Positions 23,301 to 27,282 of a stretch of 27,282 nucleotides of DNA are shown here, one piece after another (position 1 is the first letter of the stretch; each line of letters begins with the position of its first letter). The notes beneath the pieces were generated by a model. The model was not told the origin of the DNA and did no database searches. It was given only the letters and a program-made list of their open reading frames with translations. A program made the translations under genes and the position numbers. This DNA is from RGIG9041 sp045593905 (GTDB lineage: Bacteria; Bacillota; Clostridia; Oscillospirales; QAKW01): positions 1 through 27,282 of the forward strand of contig JAZNXL010000052.1 of NCBI GenBank assembly GCA_045593905.1. Direction: 5' to 3'.

Positions 23301-24371
23301 GTGTATTGCAATCAATGTGGAACGGAAATACCTGACAATTCAAAATTTTGTAATGAGTGTGGTTGTGCAGTGTCAACAAACGATATGACACAACAATTAC
23401 ATAAAGATAACACCGAAGAAGATATCGTTGAAACTAACGGACATACAACAAATAACATAGCAACTAAAAAGAATCTATTTCATAACAAAAAGTTTTTAAT
23501 AGCATCTATTTCTGCGATTAGTGTTGTCGTTGTGTTTGCCGTTTTGATGTTTACTCATGTGATTTGTTTATGGCACGATTATTCTGATGCTACAATAATC
23601 GAGCCTCAAACTTGTAGGTATTGCGATAAAACAAAAGGCGAACCGAAGCCCTTATCGGAGATAGAATTTCCCACAAAGGGTTTAGCTGCATTGTTACCTA
23701 CCCCAAAGTCAAACATGGGCGAGATAGATTGGGATAATTCCGATAGTGTCTATATTAATATTGGTAATACAACAGAAAGTGACTTTAAGGATTATATCAA
23801 AGAGTGTTCCGATAAAGGCTTTGATATTGACTATCAAAAGGGCGATGATTATTACTATGCCGATGATATTAACGGGAATAGATTGAGTTTGCATTACAAA
23901 GAAAACAATGTTATGTCTATTCAAATTCTTTCACCCAGAGAAGATGAAACCGAAGATAACATTTCTGACAATGAAACAGATAGTAGTGTTGAAAAAGATA
24001 CTAACGATATCGAATCATCTACCACTCAAAGCAGTACTAACAAGGGCGATAATAACGACGATAGCAATACCGACAGTAGTAGCAAAAACAGTTACAAAAA
24101 GTTGACAGAAAGCGAAATTAAAGACCTTGCAGTCACAACATTATACAAACAACTTTTAGCTTATGAGAATAACTACCACAATATTGATGCAGCATCATGC
24201 AAATACAAAATAAACAAGATAGAAAATGACAACGGGCAAGTTAAGGTGTATGGTGTGGTGTGGTACTACGATAAGTATGGTAGTGTTACAAAGTTTGGAA
24301 AAAGTTATCAAGGCGAGTTTACAGTTCAAATGACACAATATGGAGATGTGCCTTGGTGCAAAATTCAATAG
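23301..24371 (+). CDS. Zinc-ribbon membrane protein with DUF6591-like domain
   Basis: A 356-residue protein starting at GTG behind AAAAGGAG. The first 20 residues are a zinc ribbon (Cys3, Cys6, Cys17, Cys20: YCNQCGTEIPDNSKFCNECG). A single membrane helix follows at about 54-78. Just outside it is a second metal-type motif (CLWHDY, AT, EP, TCRYCDKTKGE). Residues about 115-215 resemble DUF6591 (GLAALLPTPKSNMGEIDWD, DFKDYIKECSDKGFDIDY, GDDYYYADDINGNRLSL). A Ser/Thr/Asp/Asn-rich linker leads to a C-terminal domain (about 270-356, KVYGVVWYYDKYGSVTKFG). Function is unknown; the layout suggests a membrane sensor or stress protein carried as cargo. Confidence 0.82.
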   Translation: MYCNQCGTEIPDNSKFCNECGCAVSTNDMTQQLHKDNTEEDIVETNGHTTNNIATKKNLFHNKKFLIASISAISVVVVFAVLMFTHVICLWHDYSDATIIEPQTCRYCDKTKGEPKPLSEIEFPTKGLAALLPTPKSNMGEIDWDNSDSVYINIGNTTESDFKDYIKECSDKGFDIDYQKGDDYYYADDINGNRLSLHYKENNVMSIQILSPREDETEDNISDNETDSSVEKDTNDIESSTTQSSTNKGDNNDDSNTDSSSKNSYKKLTESEIKDLAVTTLYKQLLAYENNYHNIDAASCKYKINKIENDNGQVKVYGVVWYYDKYGSVTKFGKSYQGEFTVQMTQYGDVPWCKIQ

Positions 24372-24393
24372 TTTATTAAAAGGAGAAGTAATT

Positions 24394-24582
24394 ATGACTT
24401 TAAATGATGAAATTAAAATTCTTGATGAAAAATTCAAAAAATTGAATGTGCCCTTCGACAAAGGTTTACCAATCTTACAAGATTTAGTTTGGGAAGTTGC
24501 AGACCGCTATAATACCACAGGACCAGAAGTATTAAAATTGTACTTTGATTGGAAATCAGAAGAAGGAAAAAAAGAAAACTAA
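24394..24582 (+). CDS. Small protein of unknown function (62 aa)
   Basis: A 62-residue charged protein (MTLNDEIKILDEKFKKLNVP...) starting at ATG 24394, a good distance after AAAAGGAG. It begins 22 bp after the zinc-ribbon gene and ends before a strong terminator, so the two form an operon. Predicted character is helical and cytoplasmic, with no signal peptide, cysteine or recognised motif. It could be a regulator or a partner of the preceding protein, but nothing visible decides this. Confidence 0.7.
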   Translation: MTLNDEIKILDEKFKKLNVPFDKGLPILQDLVWEVADRYNTTGPEVLKLYFDWKSEEGKKEN

Positions 24583-24599
24583 TACATTGTATATGATGT

Positions 24600-24633
24600 C
24601 GGGACCCGATTTTTCGGGTCCCGGTATTTTTTT
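24600..24633 (+). terminator. Intrinsic terminator
   Basis: A perfect 10-bp stem CGGGACCCGA/TCGGGTCCCG with loop TTTT, followed by a T run. It ends the zinc-ribbon operon. Confidence 0.9.
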
Positions 24634-25053
24634 ACCTTTTCTTGATTTTTATTTGAAACTTTGTCATGATATATTTACATTCAATTTTATTATGTAGGAG
24701 CAATATTAGAGAACAACAAGAAGGAGGAATATTTTATATCTTTGAAAATCACACACAAGAAAACACACACATTAAAACCCAACAAGTCGTGTGTTGTGTG
24801 GCTCGCCTAACTGTAAATGTCATCTCAAAGTCACACCACCATGACATTCAATCTTAAAATCGTTGTATCGGACGATTTTGGTTGAATACCCCAACCGACA
24901 CGATAAGGTCGGTTTATCGGCGGTAGTTCCTATCGCTGTTTTGGGATAACGAAGCGACGGCACCGTTATCTTTCATCTGAACAATTAAACGATACATATA
25001 CTATTTTTTAAGTGTCGGTCAATGGGTCGGCACTTAAAAATTACATAAATTGA
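24634..25053. other. Hairpin-rich 420-bp intergenic segment
   Basis: No clear gene. A strong ribosome-site-like AAGAAGGAGG at 24718-24727 precedes a 22-codon frame from TTG 24742 (KITHKKTHTLKPNKSCVVWLA, stop 24808), which may be a leader peptide. Stems follow: AAAATCGT/ACGATTTT (24856-24879), GGTTG/CAACC (24880-24896), CGATAA/TTATCG (24901-24919), GCGGTAG/CTATCGC around 24920, GATAACG/CGTTATC (24945-24970), and TTTTTAAGTG/CACTTAAAAA (25005-25040). It could hold an RNA, an origin, or recombination sites. Confidence 0.45.
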
Positions 25054-25109
25054 GTCGTCATTAACGACGAGACAAGTCAAAAAAGACTTGTCGAGGCGAC
25101 AATGACGAC
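25054..25109. repeat. Concentric double palindrome before the tyrosine recombinase
   Basis: Outer arms GTCGTCATT (25054-25062) and AATGACGAC (25101-25109), and inner arms GACAAGTC (25071-25078) and GACTTGTC (25085-25092), share one centre at 25081.5. The inner pair has a 6-bp spacer AAAAAA, the geometry of a tyrosine recombinase core site. A direct repeat GGCGACAAT (25095 and 25116) runs up to the start codon. Confidence 0.65.
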
Positions 25110-25124
25110 GGAAAGGGCGACAAT

Positions 25125-26018
25125 ATGAGCAAATCATTATTTTATCAATTCAATAGTTCGCTTGATATGTGCTTCCGTTTGCATTTTGATAAGCATAGCG
25201 ACAAGCGCAACCCCGAAAGCGATAACAGTCATATAATTAAATCGTTATCTGCCAAAAGCAATTTAAAAGACTTTGCACACGATTTCGCGGCATACATTAA
25301 ACAAGAGTATTCCGTGAAGCTCATTAAAGACATAACACCGCAAATGTGCGAAAATTACATAAAATCAAAATATGACACCTGTTCACTTAAAACAATAAAA
25401 TGTTATCAATCAAATCTCTTGAAACTGCAGAAATGTGCTTCAACGGCATTTCACATCCCTAAACTTGATTTTTCCGTTTCAATAGACGAAAGCAAGATTG
25501 AAAAAATTGAGACTATAAAACAATACTCTTTTACTAACGAGGAAATGCAGAAAATTCTTTCTGCACCTCGTCAATGCGAAAGTTTATCTGCATTGAGGCT
25601 GGCATACGATTTAGGGCTCCGAGTCGGCTCACTTTCGCGTATTGAAGTTAGACAAATAAACTTTCAAAATAACACTTTACTTGTCTACAAGGACAAGGGA
25701 AACAGGTCGCGTACACTACATTTTAACGAGGATACCGCAAAGTTTCTCCGTCAGCAAATTAGAGGAAAACAACCGCAAGATAAATTATTTAATGTTCGCC
25801 CTGGCAGCATAAATACCTATTTGCGTAGGAGGGCTATTGCCTGCAACATAAAAAATGAATTGGGTCAATATAAAACGGGCGTGCATAGCATTAGAAAGTT
25901 AGCCGCCGAAAATTTTCACGCTCGTAACGGCAACGATTTAGGCAAAACAATGAAAATGCTCGGCCACAATGAAGATAGAAAATCGCTCGAAGATACATAT
26001 TTGCATAGTAAAAAATGA
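25125..26018 (+). CDS. Tyrosine recombinase (phage-integrase family)
   Basis: A 297-residue recombinase with an N-terminal SAM-like DNA-binding region (about 45-110) and a complete catalytic domain: Arg166 in LGLRVGSL, Lys191 in the KDKGNRSR hairpin, His254 and Arg257 in GVHSIRKLA, His281 in LGHNE, and nucleophile Tyr292 in DTYLHSK. The length is Xer/integron-like rather than that of large phage integrases. The start is ATG 25125 with a weak AAAGGG site; the upstream palindrome could mask it or be its target. It is the second recombinase of the element. Since the serine enzyme explains the outer boundaries, this one may resolve dimers, invert or excise an internal segment, or be left from an older element. 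Confidence 0.9.
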   Translation: MSKSLFYQFNSSLDMCFRLHFDKHSDKRNPESDNSHIIKSLSAKSNLKDFAHDFAAYIKQEYSVKLIKDITPQMCENYIKSKYDTCSLKTIKCYQSNLLKLQKCASTAFHIPKLDFSVSIDESKIEKIETIKQYSFTNEEMQKILSAPRQCESLSALRLAYDLGLRVGSLSRIEVRQINFQNNTLLVYKDKGNRSRTLHFNEDTAKFLRQQIRGKQPQDKLFNVRPGSINTYLRRRAIACNIKNELGQYKTGVHSIRKLAAENFHARNGNDLGKTMKMLGHNEDRKSLEDTYLHSKK

Positions 26019-26045
26019 CGGCTACAAAAAAAGTCGTCATTTTTT
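26010..26045 (+). terminator. Terminator hairpin sharing the GTCGTCATT arm
   Basis: AAAAAATGACGGC (26010-26022, containing the recombinase stop codon) pairs with GTCGTCATTTTTT (26033-26045). The 9-bp arm GTCGTCATT is the same as in the palindrome upstream of the gene. Confidence 0.75.
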
Positions 26046-26065
26046 CTTGACAAATAAAAAATAAT

Positions 26066-26200
26066 AAGTTATTAATTTAAATACTTACTACAAAGTAATA
26101 AATTAGTTACTTATATATTAAGTAATAAACTTAAATACCTATATTAAGTTATAAAGTTATTCACTTATATTAAGGTATTAAATTATACTGTCTTAAACAA
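26066..26200. repeat. Phased array of AT-rich palindromic boxes (iteron-like)
   Basis: Units beginning AAGTWATWAA start at 26066, 26093, 26120, 26146 and 26172, at 26-27 bp steps. Between units lie palindromes of the type TTACTTA-TATAT-TAAGTAA (26107-26125 is the best), centred near 26090, 26116, 26143 and 26169, with a weaker one near 26197. A 15-bp inverted repeat (TACTTACTACAAAGT at 26082-26096, complement at 26252-26266) brackets most of the array. The rest of 26046-26285 holds a TATAAT box at 26233-26238 but no gene. Confidence 0.7.
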
Positions 26201-26285
26201 GGTTAAACTTACGGACTTAAAGAAAATTGAATTATAATACTTAACCGAAAAACTTTGTAGTAAGTAAGATGCTTAAATGTAAGGA

Positions 26286-26393
26286 GTGATAGAAAAAACA
26301 ATTAGTATAGTAAAACCTTTGAATACCACAACACACATATTAGAGAGTTATATGGAAACCAACAAATATTTTAACAAGGAGGTTTCTATATGA
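26286..26393 (+). CDS. Possible 35-codon upstream peptide
   Basis: From GTG 26286 the frame reads (M)IEKTISIVKPLNTTTHILES, then YMETNKYFNKEVSI, and its stop overlaps the next start as ATGA. The strong AAGGAG lies too close to this GTG, so translation may begin elsewhere, for example at ATT 26301 or at ATG 26352 (13 codons). The exact overlap suggests translational coupling to the following gene. It is uncertain whether a stable protein is made. Confidence 0.35.
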   Translation: MIEKTISIVKPLNTTTHILESYMETNKYFNKEVSI

Positions 26394-26722
26394 AATCTAA
26401 TAAATTATCAAACAACAAAAACAACTGCTTTTTAGGTGGTTACATTACCTACCTTAAACGATTTGACGGAATTGACGGCGACGAAAGAAAATACATATCA
26501 ATAAAAATGAAGGACGGCGACGACACTATTGATATAATGGTTTTTAAGGAAAGCGGATACAAGAACAAAAAATATCCAAACCCTTTGGTTAAACTCGTCA
26601 TTGATGCCTACGAACAAAAAATACCGATTGCCTGTGTCTATAACGAGCAACCCGAAAGCAATGTAATGGAATGTGTTTATACAAACTTTTCCGTTAATGC
26701 TGCCGTAGCTGAAGAAGTGTAA
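26390..26722 (+). CDS. Small protein, possibly OB-fold
   Basis: A 110-residue soluble protein starting at ATG 26390 after an ideal AAGGAGG. The middle (CFLGGYITYLKRFDGIDGDE, then KYISIKMKDGDDTIDIMVFK, then IPIACVYNE) alternates strands in the way of single-strand-binding OB folds, where a line such as ISIKM-D-IDIMVF resembles the SSB core. This is pattern resemblance only and I cannot name a family. It lies downstream of the palindromic array and 13 bp before the next gene, so the two form an operon that may act with the array in copying or stabilising the element. Confidence 0.65.
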   Translation: MKSNKLSNNKNNCFLGGYITYLKRFDGIDGDERKYISIKMKDGDDTIDIMVFKESGYKNKKYPNPLVKLVIDAYEQKIPIACVYNEQPESNVMECVYTNFSVNAAVAEEV

Positions 26723-26735
26723 CGAGGTGGTTGCT

Positions 26736-27065
26736 ATGATTAAAAATAACAAAAAGTACACCTATGCAATACTTTGGATTGATTTCGTAGATGAAGAAAA
26801 TGAAGATTATAATTTCAAAATTGTAAAGTTCAAAAATGTTCGCACCAATTCTGAAAAGTATTTTTTGAAAAAATATCACGAGTTTGAAGATGCCCATATT
26901 GAATATTGGTATGAATGGGATAAATACCGTAAATTCGGTTTAAATGGTCAACTTACCCTATTTGACCTAAAAAAGAATTGCCTTGATGATAGACGTTCGT
27001 GGATTTATGAAGAAAGAATCGTTGATTTAGAAGAATATAAGCCGATTATTTATAATAGCAGATAA
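26736..27065 (+). CDS. Small acidic protein of unknown function
   Basis: A 109-residue protein (MIKNNKKYTYAILWIDFVDE...) starting at ATG 26736 behind GAGGTGG; a GTG three codons earlier lies inside that ribosome site. It is rich in Asp, Glu, Tyr and Trp (HIEYWYEWDKYRKFG, LDDRRSWIYEERIVDLEEYK) and has neither a membrane segment nor cysteine pairs. I do not recognise a family. It is the last gene of the element, ending about 100 bp from the right junction before a strong terminator. An acidic DNA mimic is one possibility, but this is speculation. Confidence 0.65.
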   Translation: MIKNNKKYTYAILWIDFVDEENEDYNFKIVKFKNVRTNSEKYFLKKYHEFEDAHIEYWYEWDKYRKFGLNGQLTLFDLKKNCLDDRRSWIYEERIVDLEEYKPIIYNSR

Positions 27066-27080
27066 TCAATCATAAAGACA

Positions 27081-27128
27081 AATTACCATACCATAAAGCA
27101 CATACTTTGTGGTATGGTAATTTTATTT
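27081..27128 (+). terminator. Long terminator at the right end of the element
   Basis: An 18-bp stem, AATTACCATACCATAAAG with CTTTGTGGTATGGTAATT (one G-T pair), loop CACATA, then TTTTATTTT. It would isolate the element's transcripts from the tnpA fragment beyond. Confidence 0.88.
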
Positions 27129-27137
27129 TAAAAAATT

Positions 27138-27187
27138 TGTTTATAATTGTTGACAACGATAACACTATGTGATACTTGCACATCCAT
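27138..27187. other. Right attachment junction (attR)
   Basis: Element sequence ending GACAACGAT, core AA (27161-27162), then tnpA codon sequence CACTATGTGATAC. The two target half-sites, read outward from the core, both have the form CA, seven bases, ATAC. Confidence 0.75.
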
Positions 27188-27222
27188 TTCGTATGCGATA
27201 AACTATTTGTTTGATTTGCCAT
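27163..27222 (-). pseudogene. tnpA: IS200 transposase TnpA, N-terminal fragment
   Basis: The first 20 codons from ATG 27222 read MANQTNSLSHTKWMCKYHIV, the typical start of IS200 TnpA (family form ..LSHTK..CKYHIVF). At the junction the frame runs on into element DNA for 30 further codons, to a stop at 27070. The ribosome site AAAGGTGATG lies upstream. Together with 21165-21566 it makes the complete gene. Confidence 0.92.
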
Positions 27223-27231
27223 AAAAACATC

Positions 27232-27282
27232 ACCTTTCTTTAGTTACAATAAGCTTGAACAACTTTATTGTAACAGAAAGGT
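27232..27282 (-). promoter_or_regulatory. Leader hairpin sequestering the tnpA ribosome site
   Basis: ACCTTTCT (27232-27239) and GTTACAATAA (27243-27252) pair with TTATTGTAAC (27265-27274) and AGAAAGGT (27275-27282), with a 3-nt bulge. On the minus strand the AAAGGT of the ribosome site is inside the stem. IS200 leaders are known to hide the TnpA ribosome site in this way, keeping transposition low. Confidence 0.75.

Larger units (their letters stand above)
21567..27162 (+). mobile_element. 5.6-kb serine-recombinase integrative element inserted in tnpA
   Basis: The boundaries follow from the split transposase: removing 21567-27162 (5,596 bp, keeping one AA core) restores an uninterrupted tnpA. 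The recombinase start codon lies 63 bp from the left core, the usual attP-int layout of large serine integrases. Every gene runs on the plus strand: serine recombinase, zinc-ribbon/DUF6591 protein, 62-residue protein, tyrosine recombinase, possible small peptide, and two small proteins. There is no relaxase, conjugation, resistance or recognisable replication gene, so it may rely on a helper or carry an unrecognised maintenance system. Confidence 0.88.
27163..27282 (-). mobile_element. IS200-type insertion sequence, 5' portion
   Basis: This holds the tnpA start, its ribosome site and a hairpin leader. The left end of the IS lies beyond the window. Confidence 0.8.

Noticed and set aside
24666..24857. 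Open frame MIYLHSILLCRSNIREQQ... in the intergenic segment
   Set aside because: It reads through the AAGAAGGAGG ribosome-site-like sequence, has no ribosome site of its own, and has low-complexity His/Thr content from the CACACA repeats.
26066..26200. Regular direct repeats at 26-27 bp steps that could suggest a CRISPR array
   Set aside because: The units are imperfect, have no separate unique spacers, are almost pure A/T, and there are no cas genes.

Overview
The window looks like a chromosome segment of a low-GC Gram-positive anaerobe of class Clostridia, possibly an Oscillospiraceae-like gut bacterium. The reasons are AGGAGG-type ribosome sites, many lipoprotein signal peptides, a clostridial-length pyruvate phosphate dikinase, an archaeal-type phosphoglycerate mutase, and DUF4353, DUF6591 and DUF6809 family proteins. 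The taxonomic placement is inferred from gene content only. I see no rRNA, tRNA or CRISPR array.

Positions 1-19064 are chromosomal backbone. On the minus strand at the left edge is an amino-acid ABC importer (ATPase cut by the window edge, permease, binding lipoprotein); the binding protein has its two sequence halves in swapped order. Next, on the minus strand, come a trigger-factor-like lipoprotein isomerase and a cofactor-independent phosphoglycerate mutase. Two plus-strand genes follow: a cell-wall glucosaminidase that appears to start at ATT, and a DUF4353 carbohydrate-binding lipoprotein. Then, on the minus strand, lie a large secreted metallophosphoesterase with a second, dead copy of its catalytic module, a heterodimeric ABC exporter pair, and PRPP synthetase (prs). 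Pyruvate phosphate dikinase (ppdK) runs divergently from prs. Most of these units have readable sigma-A-type promoters and hairpin terminators.

Positions 19065 to about 20970 are accessory: a decayed coding tail, an orphan HipB/Y4mF-type regulator behind a perfect 18-bp palindrome, a membrane protein of unknown function, a DUF6809 protein, two terminators with the same apical hairpin, and a pair of 66-bp structured repeats.

From about 20970 to the right edge is one nested mobile structure. An IS200-type transposase gene on the minus strand is split. Its C-terminal part ends at 21566 and its first 20 codons lie at 27163-27222. Joining the two at a shared 2-bp core restores an uninterrupted 153-codon TnpA. 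The 5,596 bp between them (21567-27162) is therefore a discrete integrative element. Its large serine recombinase gene begins 63 bp from the left junction, and the two element ends are inverted copies of each other around the core, as expected of an attP site. The cargo is a zinc-ribbon/DUF6591 membrane protein, a 62-residue protein, a hairpin-rich intergenic segment, a complete tyrosine recombinase bracketed by matching palindromes, a phased array of AT-rich palindromes, and two small proteins (one possibly OB-fold). There is no conjugation gene and no recognisable replication initiator. This compact two-recombinase element is the best candidate for an undescribed system here.
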